DNA of 64,000 nt, taken from the NCBI RefSeq assembly GCF_030272615.1, contig NC_081412.1, forward strand, positions 24,555,860 to 24,619,859, given 5' to 3'. This DNA is from Cryptomeria japonica (taxonomy: Eukaryota > Streptophyta > Pinopsida > Cupressales > Cupressaceae). Positions 1 to 10,673 of this stretch are shown piece by piece. The position numbers and the translations under genes were made by a program. Each line of letters opens with the position of its first letter. Within the stretch, counting starts at the first letter, position 1. Below the pieces are notes generated by a model. The model ran no database searches. It had not been told where the DNA came from and saw only the letters and a program-made list of their open reading frames with translations.

Positions 1-59
1 ACAAGTTATTTTCAACTTGTAGTGGGTCTCTCCAAACCCGAAATTAGTCTTGCAAGTGC

Positions 60-870
60 GAGTTTGATGATTACAAGTGCAAGTTATTGTCACATAACTA
101 CTTGCAGTTGAGTCTTCAAGACCCGACTACAAGTAGATCATGTGAAATTTTTTCCCCAAGGCATTAGCTGCCAAAGTTTGCAATTTCAAGTGAGCTTTCC
201 TCAAAATGAAGTTCGTTCAATGAAAGTTTTTCCCTATTATCTTAAACATGCTAATCGGGTTTGTATTTAATGGCTACAAGTTTCAAATGATGAAGTTGCA
301 ATTGGGTCCTCAAGTTTATTTGTAAGAGGTCTTCCACATTTTGCTATATCGCAGTCGGGTCTTTATTATACTCGTTCAAGCTCTCAATGCAGGAGTACTT
401 CTACTTGTAGTTGGGTCTTGAGGACCCGACTACAAGTTAAATGTATTGTCTATCCTCCTTGTAACTTGCAATCGGGTCTTCAAGACCCGATTGCAAGTGT
501 GTAATTTGTCATCCCATTGCAAACTTGTCAAGAGAACTTTCCCATTTGCAAGCTCATCCCTACCATTCAATTGCATTGGTCATTTCTACCTTTTCAAGCT
601 TGCTGCTTTGCACTTGCGGTCAGCCTCCTAAAACCCGAAATTGGTCCAAAATGCACTAAAAAACACTTGAAAATGAGTCTTAAAGGTCCAATTACAAGTG
701 CAAACTTGTAGTTACCCATCACACATTTGAAGTTGCATGTTTGTTCTCCACAATTGCAAGTCAATGCTCTTGTTTTTCCACACATGTAATGCAGTCCTCA
801 AAACCTGAAATTCACTTGTGAGCCCATTTTTGCATCAATTTATCCCTTCCCTTGTCAGTCTTGTTTGCAC
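60..870. repeat. Palindrome array with GGGTC core (U3 of the LTR)
   Basis: Units of about 35 bp are near-perfect inverted repeats around a GGGTCTTNAAGACCC-like core. The unit at 464-498 has two exact 17-nt arms (ACTTGCAATCGGGTCTT and its complement) around one central base. The unit at 403-437 has arms ACTTGTAGTTGGGTC and GACCCGACTACAAGT, with one mismatch. The unit at 100-134 is a third. The outer arm reads GCAAT in one unit and GTAGT in another, and the matching arm changes with it. More diverged versions continue to about 870. Confidence 0.75.
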
Positions 871-1486
871 ACATGATCTATCAAACCAACAAATCAAGGC
901 ATGGGCATTGTTTTATAACAATATCATTTTGAATAAGGTGTTATGAGTTCTTCATCAGTGAACAAAAGAAGAATATATACAACAACAATTCATGGATGCA
1001 AATTATAGAATGCTTTCAAGACAGAGATGGTCATGACATGAAAAGAGGAAGGCGGCCCTTTCCCTCCAGAAGAAATGGTACTACCCCAAGCATGTGAAAG
1101 GTTGAAGTTCACTGGTTAAGGACAAAAAGACTATAAAGGGTGCAAGTTCTTGTTCCAGTTCAAGATGTCATTTATCTCGATCATAGAGTGTCTTGTAGCA
1201 GCATGAAGATCATCACAGACAGAGGATGATGTAGATAGAGTCGTGTCTTTGGACACATAGAATAGTTTCAATCATGCATTTGTAGTTTCATTTTGACAAA
1301 TTACATGTAATGTCAAATTTTGTAATTGCAAGTGTCACTTTACTTGCATTTTTGTAAAATGAAATTACATGTAAAGAAACTACAAGTTGAGTTCGATTAG
1401 GATTGTAGTTGGAATAAGTCATGGTGGTTGAGAGAATTTCTCAAGTTAGTTGGGATCCTCCCACCTTTTTCTCAAGGCTCCTCTCC

Positions 1487-1494
1487 TATAAATA
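1487..1494 (+). promoter_or_regulatory. TATA box of LTR promoter
   Basis: TATAAATA lies within CTCTCCTATAAATACTTGAG, about 600 bp downstream of the palindrome array and ~110 bp upstream of AATAAAAG. This is the usual U3/R arrangement of plant LTRs. Confidence 0.55.
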
Positions 1495-2254
1495 CTTGAG
1501 GGGGTCTATTGTAATCAATATCTTTTGGCAATGCAACAAAATTCTGCTAGTTTGTATGTGCACTCTAAGACTTTGAGATTAGATGTAAATCAAATTGCTT
1601 TCAATAAAAGAGGCAAGTTGTGTTGAGAATTTGTACCAATTCAAGTTGTTATGTGACGACATTTTCTCGAATTCATTGTGATTCTTGTTCTATTGTTCAA
1701 GAGGGATTTAAATTCAATCTTGCAGACTTTGAGTTGCTAATTTTATTTAGAATCATAGGTTTGGTTTTCAGGCTTGGTCTTGCAGACTTGAGTTTCTTAT
1801 CACGTTTGAAGCTAGTGTAGAAAGCTCAAGTAAGGAGATAACTCGTTGACTTTGTGCTGCTTTTATTTTTAAGACTTGTGCACATAAGGTGAAGGTGCAT
1901 CATACTCACAGACTTTGCGCTGCCATATGTTGTATATTATTCTTATTTTATCATTCTGAAAAGGGTAGATAGGATTTCAGATATTCAAGACTTTGCGCTT
2001 GATATTGTTTTCCTATCCCGGAGGAGGTGACGGAAGTCTTTGTGCTTTCAGGAAACTTCATTTCCTTTCTCTCATTTTACTTTATAAGTTGCTGCTGTTG
2101 TTTATTTACAATCGCTATTACTTTTCTATGAAGAGGAAAGAATATAGTCTTTCTTGAAAGAAGAAGAAAGATTGTTGTCCTACCCATATTAGTTTAGATT
2201 AGTTAATAGATAGGGGGAGCCTTCCCTAAATTAGGAGAGTATCATGCTCACACA

Positions 2255-3078
2255 TTGTGGCTGAAACCACAATTTTGCACATCCCCTAGGTGTACAAAAT
2301 TTTCAACCAACATTATTTACAGTTTAAAAAATGAGTTCAATTCACATCACAGTGTCATGATTATAAATTACATACCCCTATTAATATTTTACAAATTTCA
2401 TCCTTTGAAAACATGTGCCCAAAACAATTTTATTTTTTGCTTTTTAACACCAGAGCTGGGTTTTGGGGTTTGCAGCTCTTAGAGGAATTGAGGGGCAATG
2501 TACCTTGTAGGGATCTGGGGGCATAGCTCCTAGTGGGGTTGAGAGGCAGGGCTTCTCGTGGGGGTTTGGCCTCCAAGACCACATGAACCTTCATGGCACA
2601 TGCTTAAATGCTAAAAATAAAGTTAAAAACAATTCGAAAAATGCTGAAAATGACCTTTTTTGGATGGACTGTCTTATTTCAATGGCAGCCAAGAAAATAT
2701 GGTGAACTCACAAGTTACTGGTGAGTTTTCACCAAAAACTCAGCGATAACTTGCCTAGTGAATTACTCATGCATCCTGTCTGACCTGCAAGTCCTATAAG
2801 TTATTGGTGATTATTTGAACTATGCTCTAAGCTATGTTTCCTTTGAATTGCAAATGATTTTTAATTTTGAATCTAAAACATATGTAGGATGCTTGCCATA
2901 TTGTTGATAGTTCATTGCTAGTGAAACAGAAAAGCCTCTCCAATTTGTATGGGAGATCTTGAATAACATGTTGATGATTAATGTCCAGAATTCACATAAT
3001 CTCTTGGTTTGTAATCTCACTACATTTTAGTGATTTATTTTTTATTGGAAGATTATAAATTTGCATGTTGGAATTCAG
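2255..3078. other. No identifiable gene
   Basis: AT-rich sequence with no coding region, terminal repeat or structured repeat that I can support. Short open frames here have no family features. It may be intronic if the exon-like block at 3079 is real. Confidence 0.4.
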
Positions 3079-3159
3079 ATGCTTAAGGCTGAGGCATTTT
3101 TTCATGCTTTCATGACAGGTACATTTTGGATGCATCTCAGGTCATCAGTTGAGCAGAAG
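3079..3159 (+). CDS. Candidate internal exon of an unrecognised host gene
   Basis: An 81-bp block, exactly 27 codons, lies between a good acceptor (GGAATTCAG, AG at 3077-3078) and a strong plant donor (CAGAAG|GTATGTAT, GT at 3160). It reads without stops as an alpha-helical peptide with Ala-Glu-Ala-Phe-Phe and ends Ser-Val-Glu-Gln-Lys. Both boundaries are phase 0, the same phase as the candidate exons at 22,666 and 22,852, so it could be an upstream exon of that gene with a ~19.5-kb intron filled by retroelements. I do not recognise the protein. The chance of a fortuitous match is real. Confidence 0.3.
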
Positions 3160-3910
3160 GTATGTATATCATCTTTTTTAAGGTTCATCCTAGTCCTAAA
3201 GTAAGACACATGATGTGATAACAAAGAAATACTATGCCACCTTGAAAGCATAAATGTTTGTATGTATTGTCTTATGCTACATGATTCTAAAGGACATCTA
3301 GCATAAGGTATCTGTAAAGTTATGTTACAGTCCCATTTGTATGAAATCATATGAAAAATTGTTGGTGTCCTGAATACGTAATAACTAATAAGTACCACTG
3401 GTTGTTATAACCCATTTCCAGTCTCTGAAGTACACACTGTGATTGATTTGCATTAGTTACAACTATCTGCCCAAACAAAGCTTTGTAAAGATGCAGGGTC
3501 CAAGTTAAATTATCTGTCAGTTTGAGTGCTTGCTAATTGTTTTGTGTATCTGGAGAACAATCGCATATTTGGTCATCAGTTTGGAATTGTCAACCAGTGT
3601 TCCACGGTACCACCTCACCACTTCTGCTTGCAGGTGGGTTGACCCTGTGACATTCCTGCCAAACGCAGGACATCCTGGGGGCATTCACCCCTGCAGTGGA
3701 TGTTGGGGGCACTCCCTGACATCCCTGTGATGGCCAGGGGATGTCTGAAGAATGGCCAGATTCTCCAGCTTTACCGTTAGTTCCCTATAGAATGAACATT
3801 TGGTCAGAAAGGATTTGGTGTTGGAGAAAACATGGAATTGCAGGGAAGATTTTTTTTTTTTCAAATGTTTTTGGTAACTTATATTTATAATAAATAATCT
3901 AATGATTATA
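3160..3910. other. No identifiable gene
   Basis: Nothing recognisable. There is a poly-T run at ~3850-3861 and rising AT content into the tandem repeat that follows. Confidence 0.4.
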
Positions 3911-4010
3911 AATATTTATTAGTTTAATAATTAATTAATAAATATTTATTAGTTTAATAATTAATTAATAAATATTTATTAGTTTAATAATTAATTAATA
4001 AATATTTATT
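3911..4010. repeat. 30-bp AT-rich tandem repeat, 3.3 copies
   Basis: Three exact head-to-tail copies of a 30-bp unit (AATATTTATTAGTTTAATAA followed by TTAATTAATA) occupy 3911-3940, 3941-3970 and 3971-4000. A 10-bp partial copy ends at 4010. The absence of differences between copies implies recent slippage or unequal exchange. Confidence 0.95.
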
Positions 4011-4823
4011 AATAATATCAACATTGTATGTATATGTGCATGTCTATGCGTGTGCGCATTTGTGTTTGTACGTATGTGTGTTATATTTGCATCACCAGCT
4101 GTCCTTCTCCACTGTCTCCAAATTTTGGTGCATAGTTCCCGTCCGTGAAATCCGTTCCCTCATCAGCCATTCCAAAACTCCATGGAACACTGCTGTCAAT
4201 TGCTTGTGATGCCTTGTTGTCCTTTATATTAAATCGCATTTGACTGTATGGAATATAGTATAAATTTTTTTAATGATTTAATAGTTCTATTTCTTTTTTG
4301 ATGGAAGTCATGCCAAACATTGTGTTTCTCTCATGTAAACTCGTGACTTGTTGGCATTTTCACTATTTAAGATTTCATGTTGATAATGTATTCAACTTAT
4401 CCATGTTTTGCATTTCCAGTCAATGATTTTCAATTTTGTTTCCCAAGCTTAACGAAAAGTCTGGACATGGATCTAGTACTTTTTACTAGAGCTGCAGGAT
4501 TCAACACCCCCTCTTCCTTAGTACGTGTATTGAAGTCCCTGGTATGGGTGCTGATATTGTATGGCATGAGTATCGTATCTGTCTATACCCAAAAGCATGA
4601 GCCTTGTTTTGTTACGTTTGATTTGTTCAGATATGGCATTTATGCCCATTGTGTGCTGTATCATATCAAAAACTAAAAATTAAGATTTAGAAAACTGCAA
4701 AACTTATAAATTTTTGAAATTCTTAAAAAACCCAAACTGTTATAAATATGCTGCTTCTAAAATCACAGAAGAACACATTCTAGGTTTGTGAGCAACATAA
4801 GTTTTTCATGACAACAGTTGCTG
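4011..4823. other. No identifiable gene
   Basis: AT-rich, with a short GT/TA-alternating stretch at 4025-4090. No supported feature. Confidence 0.4.
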
Positions 4824-5035
4824 GTGAGCAGCAGCAGTTGTATGCAATCTGCAGGAGTTCGTGAGCTGCAGCAGTCATCAGTGACCTGCAGGTGTTTGTG
4901 AGCAGTGGTTGTTGGTGATTAACAGGGGTTTGTGAGCAGCAGTGGTCGTTGGTGGTCAACAGCAGCTGTTTGTGAGTAGCAACAGTCACTGGCGATCAGC
5001 ATGAGTTTGTGAGCAGCAGTAGTCATTGTTGATTA
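4824..5035. repeat. Degenerate minisatellite, ~37-bp unit
   Basis: GTGAG(C/T)AGC-type motifs recur at 4824, 4861, 4898, 4932, 4972 and 5009 (spacing 37, 37, 34, 40, 37). Each is followed by a CAG(C/T)AGT(G/C)-like block and a GGTG(A/G)T(T/C)-like block. Units are imperfect. An open frame on the minus strand across it is a by-product of the repeat. Confidence 0.75.
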
Positions 5036-7067
5036 ACAGTGAGAGTTCAGTTGGTAAATTGTGGACTTTGGGTACATACCTGTTGTGCGTTGCACACGCT
5101 CCCTGTCACCGACAGGGTCCCCTTTCCTGTTTTGAGCTTTCGATCGTTGTCCTGAGGTTCCGAACAGAGTTTCTCGTGTCTCTTCGAGCGAGTTTGTGAC
5201 TGATCCGTAAACTGATTGACGTTGAAGTAATGAACCGATGAGTCCTCCTGACTAGTCTAGCTCTCGGGCGTAAACGCCAAGAGCTTTGTTCGAAATTTTG
5301 AAAATCACCTTAGATAGGCGTAAGATGGTAGGAATTGACGGATCCCGCCAAGCCAGAGCTATGAGGCCGATTACATAAGGTTTGTCACCCGACCTTTGCA
5401 GGGTTTGGGCGAGAGATGATTTTCGCCTGCTGATGAAAGATCGAATTGCTCGGCCAAGTGCCTTAGTATTCTGATACCTCCCAAATCCAGATTTGTGGAA
5501 CCTGGTAAAGCTAGTAGGAGGTCCGACGTTCCGTGCAAGTTTCCAAAATTGTCTAAGGGGCAGATTTCGGGCCTTGGAGTGAAAATTTCAAAGCAGATGC
5601 TCCCTACTTGGTTCGAAAGCAATGCAAAGTTCTTTTAAAATGTTGCAAAGAAAGTGCTTTAGCATCCGAAAATCATTGAAGTGTCCATTTTCGGACCCTA
5701 GGACAAAATTAGAAATGTGAAATGGTGTGAGATGTTTCAAAATTCCTCCAACTCCGAAGTTTGCTTTATAACCCCAAATTCGGTCCCCTACTCCGAAATT
5801 TGGAAGTGCATCGATTTTGCTAAAACGTCCAAATGGTCCGAGGTCTTCTTAATATGGCAAAAGTGTTCCAAGGTCCGAAACTTCGGATAGAAGCTCATAA
5901 ATCACGCGAAAGACCCCAAATTTGGACCTTGGGGTAAAAGGCGTCAAAAAGAAAACGCAAAATAAAATGAAACGAAAGTTTTAAAACGAACGCCTTTAGG
6001 TCCGAAAACCCGAAATGTTCTTTTCGGACCCCTGGAAATAAAATGAAACGAAAGTTTTAAAACGGACGCACTACGTCCGAAAACTAGCAAAAAACTCTCC
6101 ATGGTCCAAAAACGCGAAAAAGAAGAAAAGCGCGTTTGAACTTTGAAAACGCGAAAGTGCTTTGCTCCGAAAAGTCACTTAAGTCCCTCTTTTCGGACCC
6201 TTGGGAATAAAAGAAAGCGTGAAGTTTAAAAACGTGAAATGTTATTTTCGGACCCTAGGTCCGAAATCGCGAGAATGAAATGCGAAATGTTTTAGATAGC
6301 GCTTCAAGCTCCGAAACGCGAAAAGCCGATTTTCGGACCCTAGCTCCGAAAGGCGATGATAAAGTAGCAAAAGTATCATCCGAAAACGGTGAGTCCTCCA
6401 AAGTTTTTTCCAAATCGCCCAAACCGAAGTTTGAAATAGCGAAAACATCCAACGAAAACGTGAAAGCGCCTCCAGCTCCGAGATCACCAGAAATCGCCGA
6501 AGTTTGAAAGGGCGCTGTGACTCCAAGGTTTGGCGAAGTTTGCCAAAACGCGTTCCAGCTCCGAAGTTTGAAAAGTTGCGAGAGCATGCGAATAAGGGCG
6601 CTCAGGTCCGAAGTTTTGAAGAGTAGCGAAAGTGCGTCAAGCTTCGAAAATCTCCAGCTCGCCTAAAACCCCAAGGACTTCCGAAATTTGCCAACGGGTT
6701 GAAAATCTCCAAGTTTGCAAGAGGCGTTCAAAGCTCCGAAGTTCATGCAGGCTGGGTAGAACCAAGTTTAAATTTCGAAACCTTCAAATTCGTCAAAATC
6801 CAAAGTTGGAGAGAAAATGCAATTCAAGATTTGAAAAAACTCTCCAAGGTCCGAAAATAAGGAGGTAAGACGCTGCATCAACCCCTCTCGATCATTTAAA
6901 TTCAGATTGCGAAGGGTAAAACCATTTAAAATTGATAAATTCTCTTTCGTCCACCAAACCGCGAAAATTTAAATCAAAGGGATAACTGTTGGGATTCAAA
7001 CTTTGCAGGATCGTCCGTTCATTTCACGCGACGAGATCGGTTATCTCTCGCCATCCGCTCCCATCAG
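5036..7067 (+). other. Long leader-like region upstream of the 7.5-kb gene, rich in TCCGAA/TTCGGA
   Basis: GC content and CpG frequency rise sharply here relative to the flanks. From about 5660 to 6870 the hexamer TCCGAA or its complement TTCGGA occurs more than twenty times. Pairs often face each other, for example TTTCGGACC-CTA-GGTCCGAAA at 6245-6265 (exact 9-nt arms, 3-nt loop). Short open frames across it are repetitive in Ser, Lys and Glu and I do not consider them genes. The segment 7005-7067 may be translated into the downstream gene. I read this as the leader, or LTR plus leader, of a retroelement unit. The LTR borders could not be found. Confidence 0.45.
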
Positions 7068-7504
7068 GTAAGTACACTTTATCGCGTATGATCATTTGAA
7101 AATGCTTAAATTGAGTAGACAAATGCGTGAAATTTGATCACAATGCTTGAATTCTTGAAATCTGCATCTCTTTTTCATAAAACGTTGTTTAAAGCACTCG
7201 AAATTTAGAATTCACTCCCAAGGTTTAGCCAGAAATTGCATCTCTTTTCAAACTCAAAAAAGTTTCCATGCTTTGCCTCTGTTGAAAATTAATCCAAAAT
7301 CCAAAGGTGATAAGTATAAATGCGTAGTCACAAATCTTCAAGAATATGTTGCTGGTAAAGTTAATCAAGTTGTTAGCTAAAATGATATTGCTCCATGTCT
7401 GGACTAAACTCTAAATTAATCCTGGCCTGCTGGAGCATTTCTTTTGTTATCTAACCCGCATTACCGTTCTTGTATCACCTTGTAATCCGCGTCCGGCTGT
7501 GCAG
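7068..7504 (+). other. Candidate 437-bp intron upstream of the 7.5-kb gene
   Basis: A consensus donor (ATCAG|GTAAGTAC, GT at 7068-7069) pairs with an acceptor CCGGCTGTGCAG (AG at 7503-7504). A branch-like CTAAC lies near 7453 and a T-rich tract in between. The interior is AT-rich, unlike the GC-richer flanks. Splicing would join an upstream open frame (stop-free back to about 6985) in frame to the gene below through a split Gly codon. This is a motif-based prediction. Confidence 0.4.
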
Positions 7505-10500
7505 GATCGGTGGAATCATCAAAAACGCCCGTTGCAGCCGAAACCTCCCGAGCATCCAAATCAGACATCCCGCGCAAGGTTGAAAAGATGAAGTACCAGT
7601 ATCAAAGGGGAGGATTAAGGGAGTCGAAGGTTCAGAGCGTCTGGGACAACATTGGTGACACCGACCTTGGCCATATTGATATTCAGGACTTCAGGAATCG
7701 GGTCTTCTCACCCAATGCATATGGCAGGCCTAGGCAGATGGTGGAAAGTGGCATCGCCCAAGCGGCAGGTTTTCCTCCAGCAATCCAGAACTATGAATTA
7801 GTAGTAGAGGCTGCTTGGCATTACGAACCAAAGTCCAGATTAGTGCTTCTGGAGAATATGACTATCGCCTGGAGAATATGACTATCGCCGACTTCTCCCC
7901 TGAGGCTATCGGTGATGCATTTGATATCCCCTTTCCAAATAATCCCACAGCTACAACCATAGACGAAGCACAAGGGGCATATGATATGAATCCGGCCCGA
8001 TGCAGGGCACTGATTAACGAAGAATGGTTCAAGGAGAAAAGGCCTTCGAACACCAGGATTGTGAAAAAGACCCCCAGAAGTGATTTTCATAATGAACATG
8101 GGGATATGGTCACCTTACTCAGTCGAGTCATGGGACTTCCTAAGTCCAGCTACTTTGAAGAGTGGATGTTCTATTTTGCAGAGCAGGTCTTCGCCGGAAA
8201 GTCTAAGTTTGACTGGGCCCAGATCATAAGCGATAACATCCACACTCAGTTGATTGAGCTCGAAACAAAGAAGTACTTCACCATGACCTCCTATTTGGTC
8301 TATATGTTCGCAAAGAACTAGCCACTGCTAGGATTGATAATGAAAGGTGAGATCGGGAATGGGCCCGGTCAGGTGAAAGTCTATGATTGCTACCCGCAGC
8401 TGCACTACCAGGATATAGCTCAAAGGGAAAAGAACAGCCCGACTTATGCGGTTGGTCAGTATGAACGCGTCAATGACGCCTTCACAATGCGCTTGGTTAG
8501 GCTAATGCAGGGCGGGTTGCACATAAGGCTCTCGGAGCAAGCTACTACTTTAGTACAAAGGTATGGAGCCTGGTTCATCCAATTCCCAAGGTTTTCCTAC
8601 ATCCGAATAGTTGGCTTCGATGGTGCCCCCCTTCGACTTCCACGGTATCCAACCGACAAAGTAATCCTTATGGAGGTGGCAAGGCAATCACGCCCCCCCG
8701 GCATCTTACTTCGAGAAAGCAAGCAGGCTGGATTCACATTTCCTATGATCATAGGCAGCCATGATGTCCAATTGAGAACCCCTACCCTAGCAGACGAGTC
8801 CTTTGCAGAATTGGCCACTTATGGCCTCCAAGACCATTTCCCAAGAAAATACTTCGATCATGATAACCTGGGAAAAAGGGCCTATGGTCGAAGATACAGA
8901 GCAAAGGAGTCAGTTGAAGACTATTGGAAAAATTGCTCCGATGACTACGAAGTTAGGCGACGGGAATATTCTAGGTTGAGTGTGCAGCAGATGCGACTCT
9001 TTGAATACCGTCGGGTCCCAGATTAGCTCACGGACTCAGGAAATTGCCTCCAGGTCCGAGAATTTGAAGCAGTATGACACCTCTTGCCAGGCGTTGATTG
9101 GTCTCAGGACCCAATCACAGATTTCGAAGCAGTTATGGTAGCCCCAGCAAGGTACACAAATCAGTGGTTACATCATCAGATCGAGAGGCTAGTCCATGAA
9201 GGGGTCCAGTTCACTTACCATTTGATGGGCAGTCTTGACTCTCAGTCTTCCGAAGACAAAGGGACATCAACTGAGAAACCGGAGAAAAGAAAGAAAGCTA
9301 AGGCTTGCAAAGGAACTCGGACGTCTAAAAGAACAAGAAGGGAGAAGATTCCCATAAAGAGGCCCAAGGTCACTTCATCTTCAAAAGATCCTAGTTCGTC
9401 CGACGATGCCATAGAATTGGATTGCGTACCTGCTCCGCCTTCCCAGAGCGACATCGATGCATTCGAGGCCAATGATCCTCCTGCACCTGACGTACTGGAC
9501 ACCGAGCCTAAAGGCCTCGAGTTAACCAAACTGGGTAACCAAATAGAAGAAGGAGAAATCCCATCCACCCGGGGGGTCGAAGTGCATGAACCTACCCAAC
9601 AGAGCCGTCACGAGTTGCTACTCCTTAATATAGCCAAGGACGACTCCACTGTCGAAGGAGAACAAAGGATAGACGAAATTCATGAGCCCGAGAGAACTGA
9701 GGAGCAACCTTCACAAGAGGATGTCAGACAGTTGTTCAGCGAAATAGGGGAGAACTCAGCTGCAACCAAAGAGCTCCCTCCCTCTTTCACTCCTCCGATG
9801 GTGGGACAGCTACGAATTTGTGGTCAGCCGGTTGAGAGCGTAGGAGAACAGGATGCTAACTTGACCCTATCATCGTCCCACACAATGCCTCAAGAGTGGC
9901 TGATCGCCAGAGCTCAGCGTAGGGCCGCCAAAGGGAAGAAGAAACCAAGGGCATTTTCTAGAGTAACCAGGGATGAGCAAAGGAACCGCACTCTTCATAT
10001 TGCCACCCTGCCTGTAGACAAGCCAGCAGATCAAATAACACTGGCAGATTATAGCATCACGACTGTCCCCATTGGACGAGCTACAAAAGAGCAGGAAAAG
10101 GAAGAATTTAAGGATTCAGTGTAGAACATACTCAGGCAGCTCGAGGAGATCACAGTGGAAAAGGATATGTATCGGGCCCGTGCTGAACAAGCCGAGGGAT
10201 ACATCGATCAGCTCCTACGGCCATTACACAACCCCTTCGAATCCCATATTCCCCCAACGGCATTGGCACAAAGGACCACGACTGAATTTGAAGGAATTCA
10301 GGATACCGCAAAGGCCGTCAAGCAATGGATGCAGAACATCAAGAAAAAGGGAGAACGGATCCTTAGGGAGGTGAAAGAAATGGCTCTCCATCGAGAGCTC
10401 ACTCTAGTCAGGCTGTTGGAGGTAAAGAGGGAATCCCTTCACATGCACGAAGTGGCAGCCTCTACCCTTCCCCTCATGAGAGCTCTTTTCTGGACACATG

Positions 10501-10673
10501 CGCAAATTCCCACATTGTCTGACATCCTAGATCCCCATGGCATCAGTGTTCTCAAAGAATGGTACTCGACCATCACCATGAAGAACGACACCCAGGAAAT
10601 TATTGACAAAGAAAATGATGCATGTGAGGTAATTCTGGGGAACATGCAAGAACTAGGTAAGACCATCCTCTGA
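7505..10673 (+). pseudogene. Decayed element-borne gene, related to the env-position gene at 45-48 kb
   Basis: One ancestral frame of about 1,050 codons, broken by a 20-bp tandem duplication at 7849-7888 (frameshift) and by four in-frame stops: TAG 8319, TAG 9024, TGA ~9072 and TAG 10122. Between them the same frame stays open. Codons 1-270 hold an alpha-helical domain whose landmarks match the gene at 45,267-47,863: a Phe-x-Pro ... Phe-x-Ile-Pro block and, later, Phe-Asp-Trp-Ala ... Leu ... Glu ... Phe-x-Met ... Tyr. A basic, Tyr-rich segment follows. At ~9240-9900 comes a Ser/Lys/Glu-rich disordered linker with a strongly basic KRKKAKA-like patch, and from 10,125 a helical, charged C-terminus. 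I see no RT, integrase or protease near it. The first domain resembles plant mobile-domain/retroelement accessory proteins; the function is unknown. It is most likely the coding part of a non-autonomous element or an element-derived gene. Confidence 0.65.
7849..7888 (+). repeat. 20-bp tandem duplication that shifts the reading frame
   Basis: CTGGAGAATATGACTATCGC occurs twice head to tail, at 7849-7868 and 7869-7888, with no differences. Because 20 is not a multiple of 3, the frame upstream stops just after the first copy while the frame downstream opens inside the first. Removing either copy would rejoin them. Confidence 0.95.

Larger units (their letters stand above)
1..2254 (+). mobile_element. 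LTR fragment (plus strand), 5' end outside the window
   Basis: The order is that of an LTR. A palindrome array fills the first ~870 bases (U3-like). A TATAAATA box sits at 1487-1494, an AATAAAAG polyadenylation-like signal near 1604, and a U5-like stretch ends near GGGGGAGCCTTCCC at 2213 and CTCACA at about 2254. The part after the TATA box resembles, in reverse orientation, the LTR at 40,830-43,560: both have a TATA box in a CTCCTCTATA-type context, a 'GTAATACAACAAAA'-like stretch and a GGGGGAGTCTTCCC-like end. I infer one LTR family in two orientations. No gag or pol follows, so this is a solo or truncated copy. The exact borders are uncertain. Confidence 0.5.

Noticed and set aside
6242-6868. 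Frames of 75-110 codons on both strands in the 5.7-6.9-kb leader
   Set aside because: They translate the TCCGAA-type repeat and overlap one another on both strands with no domain.
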